Below the pieces are notes generated by a model. The model searched no databases. It saw only the letters and a program-made list of their open reading frames with translations, and was not told the origin of the DNA. The translations under genes were made by a program, and so were the position numbers. A stretch of 64,000 bases of DNA from Roseococcus thiosulfatophilus (lineage in GTDB: Bacteria > Pseudomonadota > Alphaproteobacteria > Acetobacterales > Acetobacteraceae), in the NCBI RefSeq assembly GCF_017311575.1, contig NZ_JAFFQY010000004.1:1-64000 (forward strand), in the 5' to 3' direction. Each line of letters starts with the position of its first letter. Within the stretch, counting starts at the first letter, position 1. Positions 8,823 to 17,847 of the stretch are shown one piece after another.

Positions 8823-9133
8823 CGCAGATGGTCCGGCTTGCCGGCGCCGGGGGTGGCCGATTCGGCGGCGATCCGCAGCAGGAGGGGGCCACGGGCCTCG
8901 GCCGGGATGGGGCGGCGGCCGGAAAGCCAGTCCGCCAGGTCCACGTCCGGCATTTCCAGGATGGCCTCCAGCTCCTCCAGCGCGGCCGCGTCCAGGGTCG
9001 CGATGTGGCGGCGGACGAAGCCGCCCAGCATCAGGTCGCACTCCTTGGTGCCGCGGTGCAGGGCGCGGAACAGGAGGCGGCGTTGGCGGGGCGGAAGCTC
9101 GGGGGTTTCGTCAGTCGGGGTCACGGGTGGCAT
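8819..9133 (-). CDS. sdhE: Succinate dehydrogenase assembly factor SdhE (SDHAF2/Sdh5 family)
   Basis: Encodes 104 residues. The RGxxE hallmark is visible as HRGTKECDLMLGGF near residue 27-40, followed by the acidic helix LEELEAILEMPDVDLADWL. SdhE promotes covalent flavin attachment to SdhA. Its position upstream of and overlapping mfd by 4 bases is common in Alphaproteobacteria. The ATG at 9133 lies only 10 bases from the divergent recG start, so the promoters of the two genes must overlap or lie inside coding sequence. Confidence 0.9.
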   Translation of the reverse strand: MPPVTPTDETPELPPRQRRLLFRALHRGTKECDLMLGGFVRRHIATLDAAALEELEAILEMPDVDLADWLSGRRPIPAEARGPLLLRIAAESATPGAGKPDHLR

Positions 9134-9143
9134 ATAGGACCCT

Positions 9144-11234
9144 GTGTCCAATCCTGTCAGCCTCCCTGCCCTGTTCGCGCCCTTGGCCACCCTGCCCGGG
9201 GTGGGGCCGGCGCGCGCGGCGCTGATCGAGAAGGCGGCGGGGGGCGGGCGGGTGCTGGACCTTCTGTTCCACCTGCCGGAGCGCATCACCGAACGCGTGG
9301 CCGTGACCCGGCCGGAGGAGGCGCCGGAGGGGGTGGACGCCATCCTGGCCGTGACGCCGCTGGCAGCCCGCGCCGCGCAAAGCCGCGCCACCCGCCGCCG
9401 CTATGTGGAGGTCCGCACCGAACAGGGCGTCACCCTGCGCTTCATGGGCGGCTTCCTGGGCACGGTGGAGCGGCAATTGCCGCGCGGCATGCCCCGCTGG
9501 ATCGCGGGGCGAATCCGGCCCGAGGGCGACGGGTTTTCCTGCATCAACCCCGAGGTGGCGGCGGACCCGGCGGCCCTGCCCACGCTGGAGGCCATCTGGC
9601 CGCTGACGGAGGGGCTGAAGCGCGGCCACCTGGCGCCGGCCATCCGCGCAGCCCTCGCCTTGCTGCCCGACCTGCCCGAATGGCATGACGCCCCCCTGCT
9701 GGCGCGGGAGAAATGGCCCGCTTTCCCCGCCGCCCTGCGCGCCCTGCACCTCCCCGACCGCCGCCCCGGCCCCGCCCCCTGGGAGCGTCTGGCCTATGAC
9801 GAGGTGCTGGCGGACCAGCTGGCGCTCGCTTTGCTGCGGCGGCGCAACCGGGCTGTGCCGGGGCGCGCGCTGCGGGGGGATGGCAGGCTCCGCGCCCAGG
9901 CCCTCGCCCGCTTCGGCCATGAGCCCACGCCGGGGCAACGCATGGCGCTGGCCGAGATCGGCGCCGACATGGAAGCCCCGCACCGCATGCTGCGCCTGCT
10001 GCAGGGCGATGTGGGCTCAGGCAAGACCTTGGTGGCGGTGCTGGCCATGCTCCAGGCCGTCGAGGCCGGGGCGCAGGCGGCGCTGATGGCCCCCACGGAA
10101 ATCCTGGCGCGGCAGCACCTCCGCACCCTGGAGGCGCTTGCCCCCGTGCCCGTCGCGCTTCTGGCCGGCAGCGTGAAGGGGGCGGAGCGGCGGCGCGTGC
10201 TGGCCGGTTTCGCGGACGGGTCCATCAAGCTCGCCATCGGCACCCATGCGCTGTTCCAGGAGGGGGTGGAGTTCCAGGACCTCGGCCTGGCCGTGGTGGA
10301 TGAGCAGCACCGCTTCGGCGTGGCCCAGCGGCTGGAACTGGCCGCCAAGGGCCAGCGGGCGGACATGCTGGTGATGACCGCCACCCCCATCCCGCGCACC
10401 CTGCAATTGACGCTTTGGGGCGAGATGCAGGTGAGCCGCATCGGGGAGAAGCCGCGCGGGCGGCAGCCGATCGCGACGCGCGTGGTCAGCGCCGCCCGGC
10501 TGCCGGACGTGATCGAACGCCTCGACGCCGCGCTCGCACGGGGGGAGCGCGCCTATTGGGTGGTCCGCGCCATCACCGGCGGCGAGCATGATGACAGCAT
10601 CGCCGCCGAAACCCGCTTCGCGGAACTTTCCGAACGCTTCCCGGGCCGCGTCGGCCTCGCGCATGGCGAGCTGGACATGCCCCTGCGCGAAGGCGCGCTG
10701 GCCGATTTCGCGGCCGGCCGCACGCAAATACTGGTGGCGACCACCGTCATCGAGGTGGGGGTGGACGTGCCCGAGGCGACCATCATTCTCATCGAGCAGG
10801 CGGAACGCTTCGGCCTTTCCGCCCTGCACCAGCTGCGCGGGCGGGTGGGGCGGGGGTCGCGCCCTTCCTCCTGCCTGCTGGTCCATTCCGAGGCATTGTC
10901 CGAGCGGGAAAAGGAACGCCTTCTGATCCTGCGCGACACCGAGGACGGCTTCGTGATCGCGGAGGAGGATTTGCGGATTCGCGGCGGCGGGGACGCGCTC
11001 GGCACCCGCCAGGCCGGGCAACAGCTCTACCGCCTGGCCCTGCGCGGCGAGGACGAGGCCGCGGCCCAGCGCGCCGCGGGGCGCATGCGCGACCTGATCG
11101 CCATGGCCGCGCAGGACGCCGAATTGCTGCTGCACCGCGACCCGGAGCTGCGAACCCCGCGCGGTGAGGCCGCCCGGACCCTGCTGGCGCTGTTCGGCAA
11201 GGCGGAGGCGGTGGCCTTCCTGGCGGCGGGTTGA
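9144..11234 (+). CDS. recG: ATP-dependent DNA helicase RecG
   Basis: Encodes 696 residues. RecG is a monomeric double-strand DNA translocase that remodels stalled replication forks and Holliday junctions. Visible: the helix-hairpin-helix-like LPGVGPARA near residue 17; an OB-fold wedge region; QGDVGSGKTLVAVLAM (Walker A near 289); VVDEQHRFGV (DEQH box near 384); the TATPIPRTLQLT motif; LHQLRGRVGRGSRPS; and the TRG-like TEDGFVIAEEDLRIRGGGD segment. The start is GTG 9144, which gives the normal N-terminus; there is no ATG nearer. Divergent from sdhE-mfd. Confidence 0.96.
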   Translation: MSNPVSLPALFAPLATLPGVGPARAALIEKAAGGGRVLDLLFHLPERITERVAVTRPEEAPEGVDAILAVTPLAARAAQSRATRRRYVEVRTEQGVTLRFMGGFLGTVERQLPRGMPRWIAGRIRPEGDGFSCINPEVAADPAALPTLEAIWPLTEGLKRGHLAPAIRAALALLPDLPEWHDAPLLAREKWPAFPAALRALHLPDRRPGPAPWERLAYDEVLADQLALALLRRRNRAVPGRALRGDGRLRAQALARFGHEPTPGQRMALAEIGADMEAPHRMLRLLQGDVGSGKTLVAVLAMLQAVEAGAQAALMAPTEILARQHLRTLEALAPVPVALLAGSVKGAERRRVLAGFADGSIKLAIGTHALFQEGVEFQDLGLAVVDEQHRFGVAQRLELAAKGQRADMLVMTATPIPRTLQLTLWGEMQVSRIGEKPRGRQPIATRVVSAARLPDVIERLDAALARGERAYWVVRAITGGEHDDSIAAETRFAELSERFPGRVGLAHGELDMPLREGALADFAAGRTQILVATTVIEVGVDVPEATIILIEQAERFGLSALHQLRGRVGRGSRPSSCLLVHSEALSEREKERLLILRDTEDGFVIAEEDLRIRGGGDALGTRQAGQQLYRLALRGEDEAAAQRAAGRMRDLIAMAAQDAELLLHRDPELRTPRGEAARTLLALFGKAEAVAFLAAG

Positions 11235-11289
11235 CCTTGCATTGCGGGTCAGGGCTTTTAAATCGGGCGCCGACAGGGAAGGGGGCATC

Positions 11290-12003
11290 GTGACCGCGCT
11301 GATCGAGATCGAGGGCCTGACGAAGCGCTTCGGCGGCTTCACCGCCGTGGATGGCGTGTCCTTCAACGTGGCGCGGGGCGAGGTGGTGGGCTTCCTCGGC
11401 CCCAATGGCGCCGGCAAATCCACCACCATGCGGATGCTGGCGGGCTTCATGCTGCCCAGCGAAGGCACGGCCCGCATCTGCGGCGAGGATGTGGTGGAAC
11501 GCCCCGTCGCCGCGAAGCGCCATCTGGGCTTCCTGCCGGAGGGCGCGCCTACCTATCCCGAGATGGCCGTCGAGGATTTTCTGCGGTTCTGCGCGCGGAT
11601 TCGCGGCGTGGGCCGGGCCGAGGTGGCCCGTGCCATGGCGCTGACGCAGCTGGAGGGCGTGCGGCTGCAACCCATCGAGACGCTGTCCAAGGGCTTCAAG
11701 CGCCGCGTGGGCCTCGCGCAATCCCTGCTGCATGACCCGCCGGTGCTGGTGCTGGACGAGCCGACCGACGGCCTCGACCCCAACCAGAAGCACGAGGTCC
11801 GCGCCCTGATCCGCGAGATGGCGCCGCAGAAGGCCATCATCATCTCGACGCATATCCTGGAGGAGGTGGGCGCGCTTTGCACGCGCGCCATCATCATCGC
11901 GCGCGGCCGCGTGCTGGCCGATGCGACGCCCGCCGCGCTGGTGGCCGATGGCCGCAGCATGGACGAGGTGTTCCGGGAACTCACCATGAGGGAAGCGGCA
12001 TGA
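11290..12003 (+). CDS. ABC transporter ATP-binding protein (GldA-like, ABC-2 type)
   Basis: Encodes 237 residues. Walker A GPNGAGKSTTMRML is near residue 37-50, the signature is LSKGFKRRVGLAQ near 134-146, and Walker B VLVLDEPTDGLDP near 153-165, followed by the switch His in ISTHILEEV. This is an ATPase of ABC-2 exporters (CcmA/NatA/GldA branch). The start is GTG 11290 behind GGAAGGGGG. It begins an operon whose five genes overlap by 1-4 bases. The gene order ATPase, permease, GldG-like, DUF4340 is known in diverse bacteria, and its substrate is unknown in most. Confidence 0.9.
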   Translation: MTALIEIEGLTKRFGGFTAVDGVSFNVARGEVVGFLGPNGAGKSTTMRMLAGFMLPSEGTARICGEDVVERPVAAKRHLGFLPEGAPTYPEMAVEDFLRFCARIRGVGRAEVARAMALTQLEGVRLQPIETLSKGFKRRVGLAQSLLHDPPVLVLDEPTDGLDPNQKHEVRALIREMAPQKAIIISTHILEEVGALCTRAIIIARGRVLADATPAALVADGRSMDEVFRELTMREAA

Positions 12004-12731
12004 GGGCCATGCTCGCCGTCGCGCGGCGCGAATTCGCCGCCTATTTCGCGACCCCCGTCGCCACCGTCTTCATCGTGATCTTCCTGGTGATGTCGGGCAC
12101 GCTGACCTTCACGGTGGGCGGCTTCTTCGCGCGCGGCCAGGCGGATCTGCTGCCCTTCTTCAACTTCGTGCCCTGGCTGTTCCTCTTCCTGGTGCCGGCG
12201 CTGACCATGCGCCTCTGGGCCGAGGAAAGGCGCCTGGGCACGGTGGAACTGCTGCTCACCTTGCCCATCACGACCGGGCAGGCGGTGGTGGGGAAATTCC
12301 TCGCCGCATGGGCCTTCTGCGCCGTGGCGCTGGCGCTGACCTTCCCGCTGGTCATCACCGTCAACTACCTGGGCGAGCCGGACAATGGCGTGATCCTGAC
12401 CGGCTATCTCGGCTGCCTGATGGTGGCCGGCGCCTATCTCGCGGTGGGGGCGGCCATCTCGGCCATGACGCGCAACCAGGTCATCGCCTTCGTCCTCGCC
12501 GTGGCGGGGTGCTTCCTGTTCGCGGCGGCGGGCTCGACCATCGTGACCGAGTTCCTCTCCACCAACCTGCCCTGGCTGGCGGAGGTGGCGCGGGGGCTTT
12601 CCGTGGCCGAGCGCTTCGCGGGCTTCGCGCGCGGCGTGATCGCGGCGCGCGACGTGATCTTCTTCGCGAGCTTCATCGCGGTCTGGCTGCTGCTGAACGC
12701 CGCCATCCTCGAACACAGGAAGGCCGATTGA
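12000..12731 (+). CDS. ABC-2 type permease (GldF-like)
   Basis: Encodes 243 residues with six predicted membrane helices, starting MRAMLAVARREFAAYFATPVA. ABC-2 permeases of this subtype start with such an amphipathic RREF..YF..P element. The central pattern RLWAEERRLGTVELLLTLPIT at about 71-91 matches the conserved cytoplasmic loop that contacts the ATPase. The start overlaps the upstream stop (ATGA). Together with the upstream ATPase it should form a heteromeric complex in the inner membrane. Confidence 0.88.
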   Translation: MRAMLAVARREFAAYFATPVATVFIVIFLVMSGTLTFTVGGFFARGQADLLPFFNFVPWLFLFLVPALTMRLWAEERRLGTVELLLTLPITTGQAVVGKFLAAWAFCAVALALTFPLVITVNYLGEPDNGVILTGYLGCLMVAGAYLAVGAAISAMTRNQVIAFVLAVAGCFLFAAAGSTIVTEFLSTNLPWLAEVARGLSVAERFAGFARGVIAARDVIFFASFIAVWLLLNAAILEHRKAD

Positions 12732-14650
12732 TGCGCCGCACCCGTCTTGCCTTGTCCACGCTCGGCGTGCTGGCCGCGCTGCTGCTGGCCGTGGGCGTCA
12801 ATCTGCTGGCCGACCGGCTGCTCTCCTCCGCGCGCCTCGATCTGACGGAGAACCGCCTCTACACCCTATCGCCCGGCACGCGGCAGGTGCTGGAGGGGCT
12901 GCGCGACCCGGTGACGCTGCGCTTCTTCTATTCGCGCCGCCTGGGCGCCGAGATCCCGCAATACGGCGCCTATGCCGAGCGCGTGCGCGACATGCTGCGC
13001 GAATATGTGGCGGCCTCGCGCGGGATGGTACGGCTGGAGCTCTACGACCCCGAGCCCTTCTCGGAGACGGAGGACCGCGCCATCGCGCTCGGCCTGCAGG
13101 GCGTCCCGCTGGACCAGGGCGGCGAGCAGGTCTTCTTCGGCGTGGCCGGCGCGAACCTCGTGGACACCGAGCGCGCCATCCCCTTCTTCCAGCCCGAGCG
13201 CGAACGCTTCCTGGAAGCGGATCTGACGCGGCTCGTCTTCGAATTGTCGAATCCGGAAAAGCCCGTGCTGGGCGTGCTCTCGCCCTTGCCGCTTTCGGGC
13301 GATCCGCGCGCGATGATGATGCGCCAGCCGCAGCTCGCCCAGCCCCAAATCGTGATCCGCCAGCTGCGCGAGGCCTATACGGTGCAGGAGCTGGGCTATG
13401 ACGCCCAGGTGATCCCGCCCGAGGTGCAGGTGCTGCTGCTGGCCCACCCGCAGAACCTGCCGGAAGCGGCGCAATACGCCGTGGACCAGTTCGTCATGCG
13501 CGGCGGCCGCCTGATCGTGATGATAGACCCGCACAGCGAGATGCAGGCGACGCGCCCCGGCCCCACCGGCGCGCCGCCGACCGACACCGCCTCGCGCCTC
13601 GATCGCCTTCTGGAAGCCTGGGGCGTGGAGGCGCCGGCCGACCAGGTGGTGCTCGATTTGCGCGGCGCCTGGCGCGTGCGCGCCGGGCCCAATGAGCGCG
13701 TGCAGGCGGTGGACTACGTGGCCTGGTTCAACCTGCAGGGCGACAGTTTGAACCGCGAGGAGCAATCCACCGCGCTGCTGGAACAGGTGAGCGTGGCCTC
13801 CGCCGGGCATCTGCGCCCGCGTGAGGGCGCGGGGATCGAGTTCATCCCGCTGCTGACCAGCTCCGCGCAATCCATGCTGCTGGACGCGGCGCAGGTGCGG
13901 CGCGAGCCCTCGCCCACGCGCATCCTGGCGGAATTCCGCGCCGATGGGGAACGCCGGGTGATCGCGGCGCGCATCCGGGGCAACCTGCTCTCGGCCTTCC
14001 AGGACGGGCCGCCGGCCCTGCCGGAAGGCGCCACGCGGCCGGAGGGTTTTCCCGCCCACCTGGCGCGCAGCAACGGGCCCGCGAACCTTGTCGTCATCCA
14101 TGACAGCGACATCCTGGAGGACCGCTTCTGGGTGCGCGTGCAGGAATTCTTCGGGCAGCAGACCATCGCGCCCTTCTCCAACAACGGACCCTTCGTGGTG
14201 AACCTGGCCGACAGCCTTTCGGGCAGCGACGCCATGATCGGCCTGCGTTCGCGCGGGGAAAGCCAGCGGCCCTTCGAGGTGGTGGAGGACATCCGCCGCC
14301 GCGCTGACGCCCAGTTCCGCCAGACCGAGCGGCAATTGACGGAACGCCTCCAGGCCACGGAGCGGCGCCTGCGCGAACTCCGCCAGGGCACACCGGGCGA
14401 GGGCGCGCGCAACACCAACCAGGTGGTCATCACCGAGGCGCAGCGCGCCGAGATCGAGCGCGCGCGCGAGGAGATCGCGGCCACGCGAAGGCAGCTGCGC
14501 GCCGTGCAGCTGGAGCTGCGGCGCGACATCGAGGCGCTGGACCGCAACCTGCGCATCCTGAACATCGTGGCGGTGCCGCTGCTGCTGACGGTGCTGGCCA
14601 TCGTGCTGGGGCTGCTGCGCGCAAGGCGTCGCGCGGCGGCGCGCGCGTGA
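12731..14650 (+). CDS. GldG-like ABC-associated membrane protein
   Basis: Encodes 639 residues. An N-terminal transmembrane helix (about 8-27) precedes a large periplasmic region opening with RLDLTENRLYTLSPGTRQVLEGL, the start of the GldG/ABC_transp_aux domain. The region contains a flavodoxin/ThuA-like core (VMRGGRLIVMIDPHSEMQ). Near residues 520-610 is a heptad-rich coiled coil with many Arg/Glu/Gln, then a C-terminal transmembrane helix (about 612-632). Bitopic topology with both ends in the cytoplasm is expected. The role is auxiliary to the ABC exporter; the exact function is unknown. It overlaps the permease stop by 1 base. Confidence 0.82.
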   Translation: MRRTRLALSTLGVLAALLLAVGVNLLADRLLSSARLDLTENRLYTLSPGTRQVLEGLRDPVTLRFFYSRRLGAEIPQYGAYAERVRDMLREYVAASRGMVRLELYDPEPFSETEDRAIALGLQGVPLDQGGEQVFFGVAGANLVDTERAIPFFQPERERFLEADLTRLVFELSNPEKPVLGVLSPLPLSGDPRAMMMRQPQLAQPQIVIRQLREAYTVQELGYDAQVIPPEVQVLLLAHPQNLPEAAQYAVDQFVMRGGRLIVMIDPHSEMQATRPGPTGAPPTDTASRLDRLLEAWGVEAPADQVVLDLRGAWRVRAGPNERVQAVDYVAWFNLQGDSLNREEQSTALLEQVSVASAGHLRPREGAGIEFIPLLTSSAQSMLLDAAQVRREPSPTRILAEFRADGERRVIAARIRGNLLSAFQDGPPALPEGATRPEGFPAHLARSNGPANLVVIHDSDILEDRFWVRVQEFFGQQTIAPFSNNGPFVVNLADSLSGSDAMIGLRSRGESQRPFEVVEDIRRRADAQFRQTERQLTERLQATERRLRELRQGTPGEGARNTNQVVITEAQRAEIERAREEIAATRRQLRAVQLELRRDIEALDRNLRILNIVAVPLLLTVLAIVLGLLRARRRAAARA

Positions 14651-15642
14651 TGCGACGGCGCAGCGTTCTCGTCATCGGCGGGCTGGGCGCCGCAGCCGTG
14701 GCGGCCGCCATCCTGCTGGCACCGGCGGGCGAGCGGCCGGGGCGATTCACGCCGGGCGCGCTGGCCTTCCCGGACCTCGCCACGCGGCTGCCCCAGGCGG
14801 CGCGCGTCGAGATCATCCGCAATGCCGAGCGCAGCACGATGCTGCGCGCAGGCGAGGGTTGGGTGGTCGAGGAACTGGCGCTCTACCCGGCGCGCGTGCC
14901 GAAGCTGCGCGAATTGCTGTCGGGTGTGAGCGAGTTGCGCCTCGTCGAGGAACGCACCAGCGACCCGGCCTTGCACGCGCGCCTCGGCGTGGATGACCCC
15001 ACTTCGCCCGGCAGCACCGCCACGCGGCTGCGCGTGCTGGACGCGCAGGGCGGCGTGATCCTGGATGTGATCCTCGGCACGCGCCGCACCCGCCCCCAGG
15101 CGCAGGTGCCGGACGCCATCTTCCTGCGCCGCGAGGGCGAGGCGCGGTCCTGGCTCGCCGAAGGCCGCGTGGTGCCCGATGGCGACCCGCATCTCTGGGT
15201 GGACCGCGAGATCGCCATGCTGGCCCCCGACCGCCTGCGCCGCGTGGAGATCCGCCGCGCGGGCGAGCCGGAACTCGTGCTGGAACGCGCCGGGGAGGTG
15301 GATGCGCCCCTGCGCGTGATCACGCCCGCCGAAGCCCCCGGCACCGCGCCCGCGGCGCTCGAGGATGTGGGCCGCGCCTTCGACCTGCTGACCTTCACCG
15401 ATGTCCGCCCGGCCACCGCGCTGGAAGGCCAGGCGCTGGGCGAGGCCCGCTTCACCTACACCGACGAGGTGAACATCACCGCCTGGCCGCGAATGCTGGA
15501 CGGGCAGCTCTGGCTGGTGCTGCGCGCCGATGGCGGCCCGGAGGCCCAGGCGCTGCACGCCCGCTGGCAGGGCTGGGCCTACCGCGTGGGCGACTGGAAG
15601 GAGAAGGCGCTGGTCCCGCGCCTCGCCGACCTGCTGCCCTGA
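14650..15642 (+). CDS. DUF4340 domain-containing protein
   Basis: Encodes 330 residues beginning MRRRSVLVIGG, with a hydrophobic N-terminal anchor (about 5-22). The remainder is soluble and probably periplasmic, with a repeated pattern of short beta segments typical of DUF4340 proteins that follow GldG-like genes. Start choice: ATG 14650 overlaps the upstream TGA by one base; a GTG three bases earlier is also possible. Function is not established, but the constant linkage implies it is part of the same exporter. Confidence 0.8.
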   Translation: MRRRSVLVIGGLGAAAVAAAILLAPAGERPGRFTPGALAFPDLATRLPQAARVEIIRNAERSTMLRAGEGWVVEELALYPARVPKLRELLSGVSELRLVEERTSDPALHARLGVDDPTSPGSTATRLRVLDAQGGVILDVILGTRRTRPQAQVPDAIFLRREGEARSWLAEGRVVPDGDPHLWVDREIAMLAPDRLRRVEIRRAGEPELVLERAGEVDAPLRVITPAEAPGTAPAALEDVGRAFDLLTFTDVRPATALEGQALGEARFTYTDEVNITAWPRMLDGQLWLVLRADGGPEAQALHARWQGWAYRVGDWKEKALVPRLADLLP

Positions 15643-16097
15643 TGTCCCGCGAATACCCGGACCGCCCCTGGATCGGCATCGGCGTCATCGCCTTCCGGGG
15701 CGAGGAGGTGCTGCTGGTCCGGCGCGGCAAGCCGCCGCGCATCGGCTCCTGGTCGCTGCCCGGCGGCGCGCAGCACCTGGGTGAGACGACGCAGGAGGCG
15801 GCGCGGCGCGAACTCCTGGAGGAGACCGGTATCGAAGTCGGCCCCCTGCTGCTGGCCGATGTGGTGGATGCGGTGACGCATGATGACGCGGGCGCGGTGC
15901 GCTACCACTACACCATCGTGGACTTCTGCGGCGAATGGACGGGCGGCGAGGCAAGGCCCGGCGATGACGTGGACGCGGTGGCCTGGGCGCGGCCCGAGGC
16001 GCTGGATGGCTACGCGCTGACGCGCGAGGCGCGGGCGGTGATCGCCATCGCGCGCTTGCGCCTGCTTGCTGACGCGGCGGATTCACGTCTTCGGTGA
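15642..16097 (+). CDS. NUDIX hydrolase
   Basis: Encodes 151 residues. The full Nudix box is present at about 41-63: GAQHLGETTQEAARREL then LEETGI, with the REXXEE metal ligands. The family hydrolyses nucleoside diphosphates linked to other moieties; the specificity here is open (ADP-ribose/NADH pyrophosphatase-like by general look). It overlaps the DUF4340 stop by one base and is the last gene of the operon. Its final codons lie inside a structured repeat that also ends the converging ABC permease gene. Confidence 0.88.
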   Translation: MSREYPDRPWIGIGVIAFRGEEVLLVRRGKPPRIGSWSLPGGAQHLGETTQEAARRELLEETGIEVGPLLLADVVDAVTHDDAGAVRYHYTIVDFCGEWTGGEARPGDDVDAVAWARPEALDGYALTREARAVIAIARLRLLADAADSRLR

Positions 16098-16119
16098 CTT
16101 CACCGAAGACGATCCGACG
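16073..16119 (-). repeat. Intergenic structured repeat, type A variant, copy 2 (also a bidirectional terminator candidate)
   Basis: Read on the minus strand, it begins at the base after the TAG of the permease gene: arm CGTCGGATCG, a perfect inner stem CGTCTTCGGTG/CACCGAAGACG with loop AAGT, and arm CGTGAATCCGCCGCG. The outer pairing is CGGAT/ATCCG, a compensatory change relative to the CCGAT/ATCGG of other copies. It overlaps the last codons of the NUDIX gene on the plus strand. Confidence 0.75.
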
Positions 16120-17775
16120 CTACCGCCGCCGCATCGCCCGCGTCAGCGCCACCACCGGCAGAAGCCCTGCCACCACGATGAGCAGCGCGGAGGTGCTGGC
16201 CTCCGCCAGGCGCTCATCGGAGGCGAGGTTGTAGACGCGCACCGCCAGGGTGTCGAAGTCGAAGGGCCGCACGATCAGCGTGGCCGGCAATTCCTTCATC
16301 GTGTCCACGAAGACCAGGATGGCCGCGGTGAAGATGGCCCCGCGCGAGAGCGGCAATTCCACCCGCCGCACCGCCTCGCCCGGCCCGCAACCCAAGGAGC
16401 GTGCGGCCATGCCGAAGGAGGGCTTGAGGCGCGTCAGCCCGCTCTCCACCGCCTGCAAGGCCACGCCCAGGAAGCGCGACAGATAGGCGAAGACCAGCGC
16501 CACGATGGTGCCCGACAGCAGCAGCCCCGTGCTGATGCCGAAGCTGGCGCGCATCCAGCCATCCAGCGCGTTGTCGAAAAGCCCGAAGGGCACCAGCACC
16601 CCCACCGCGATGACCGAGCCCGGCACGGCATAGCCGAGTGACACCACCCGGTTCGCCACGCGCTGCCCTCGCCCCGGGTGCAGCCGCGCCGCCCAGGCCA
16701 GCCAGGCGGCGATGATCACGGCCAGGACGGCGGTGATGGAAGCGAGCGTCAGCGAGTTCAGCAGGAAGGGCAGGAAGCGGCGCGGCGCCAGCGGGTCGCC
16801 CGCCTCCAGCATCAGGGCGAAGAGCGCGCCGGCCGGCACCAGGAAGCCCAGCGCCAGCGGCGCCAGGCAGGCCAGCAGCGCCAGCGCCGCCTTGAACCCG
16901 CGCAGCGGCACGGGCTGGAAGGGGGCGTGGCGCGTCGTCATGGGGTGGAAGCGGCGGCCGCCGCGGCTCGCGTGTTCCAGCGCCAGCAGCAGCGCCACGC
17001 ACATCAGCAGCACGGCGGCGAGCTGGCTGGCGGCCCCACGGTCGGCCATGCCGAACCAGGCCTCGTAGATACCGGTGGTGAAGGTGCGCAGGCCGAAATA
17101 CTGCACCGTGCCGAAATCGGCGAAGGTCTCCATCAGCACCAGCGCCACGCCCGCCGCCAGCGCGGGCCGCGCCAGGGGCAGCGCCACATGCCAGAACACG
17201 CGCGAGAGCGAATGGCCCAGCGTGCGCGAGACCTCCACCAGGCAGGTGGATTGCGCGAGGAAGGCCGCGCGGCACAGCAGGTAGACATAGGGGTAGAGCA
17301 CCATGGAGAGCACCAGCGCCGCCCCCTCCAGGCTGCGCATCTCCGGGAACCAGTATTCGCCGAAGCGCAGCCCCGTCGCCTCGCGCAGGGTGGACTGCAC
17401 GGGGCCGGCCACGTCCATCAGCCAGGTCCAGGCATAGCCGGCGACATAGGCGGGCATCGCCAGGGGCAGCAGCAGCGCCACCTCCAGAACCCGGTGGCCC
17501 GGGAAGCGGCAGCAGGTGACGAGCCAGGCGGTGACGGCCCCCGCGCTGCCGGCCAGCAGCGCCACCAGCAGGCCCAGCACCAGGGTGGTGGCCAGCATCT
17601 CGGGCAGGAAGGTGGTGGCAATGTGCCACCACACGGCGCCGGCGGGCGTCACGGCCGCCGCCAGAACCGCGCCGATGGGCATGGCCAGCACCAGCGCCAC
17701 CAGCAGCGTCAGCCGCGCCCAGAAGGGGGCGCGGCGCGGACGCGCCAAAGCGGGGGTGGCGGTGGTTGCGCTCAT
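16120..17775 (-). CDS. ABC transporter permease, Fe3+/thiamine type (FbpB/ThiP-like)
   Basis: Encodes 551 residues with two homologous permease halves of about six helices each, as in single-chain permeases of ferric iron, thiamine or putrescine/phosphonate importers. The EAA-type cytoplasmic loops are visible as LVEVSRTLGHSLSRVFWHVALP (shown in part) near residue 190 and GMAARSLGCGPGEAVRRVELPL near 467. No binding protein or ATPase gene is adjacent, so partners must be elsewhere. The start ATG at 17775 gives an N-terminal cytoplasmic Ala/Arg-rich tail before the first helix. It ends in the shared structured repeat. Confidence 0.85.
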   Translation of the reverse strand: MSATTATPALARPRRAPFWARLTLLVALVLAMPIGAVLAAAVTPAGAVWWHIATTFLPEMLATTLVLGLLVALLAGSAGAVTAWLVTCCRFPGHRVLEVALLLPLAMPAYVAGYAWTWLMDVAGPVQSTLREATGLRFGEYWFPEMRSLEGAALVLSMVLYPYVYLLCRAAFLAQSTCLVEVSRTLGHSLSRVFWHVALPLARPALAAGVALVLMETFADFGTVQYFGLRTFTTGIYEAWFGMADRGAASQLAAVLLMCVALLLALEHASRGGRRFHPMTTRHAPFQPVPLRGFKAALALLACLAPLALGFLVPAGALFALMLEAGDPLAPRRFLPFLLNSLTLASITAVLAVIIAAWLAWAARLHPGRGQRVANRVVSLGYAVPGSVIAVGVLVPFGLFDNALDGWMRASFGISTGLLLSGTIVALVFAYLSRFLGVALQAVESGLTRLKPSFGMAARSLGCGPGEAVRRVELPLSRGAIFTAAILVFVDTMKELPATLIVRPFDFDTLAVRVYNLASDERLAEASTSALLIVVAGLLPVVALTRAMRRR

Positions 17776-17847
17776 GGGAAGGTGCGAGGCATTCTCATCT
17801 CGCGCAGCCTTACCCCAAGGCGGCCGGGCCCGCCATGCCCCGGCGGG

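Noticed and set aside
5373-9137. A 1254-codon open frame on the plus strand
   Set aside because: It runs antisense to mfd and sdhE with His/Gly/Arg-rich, domain-free translation. Such shadows are normal at this GC content.
16087-16110. Simple bidirectional terminator only
   Set aside because: The hairpin is the inner stem of a larger element with the family arms on both sides, so it is listed as a repeat copy; a terminator role remains possible.
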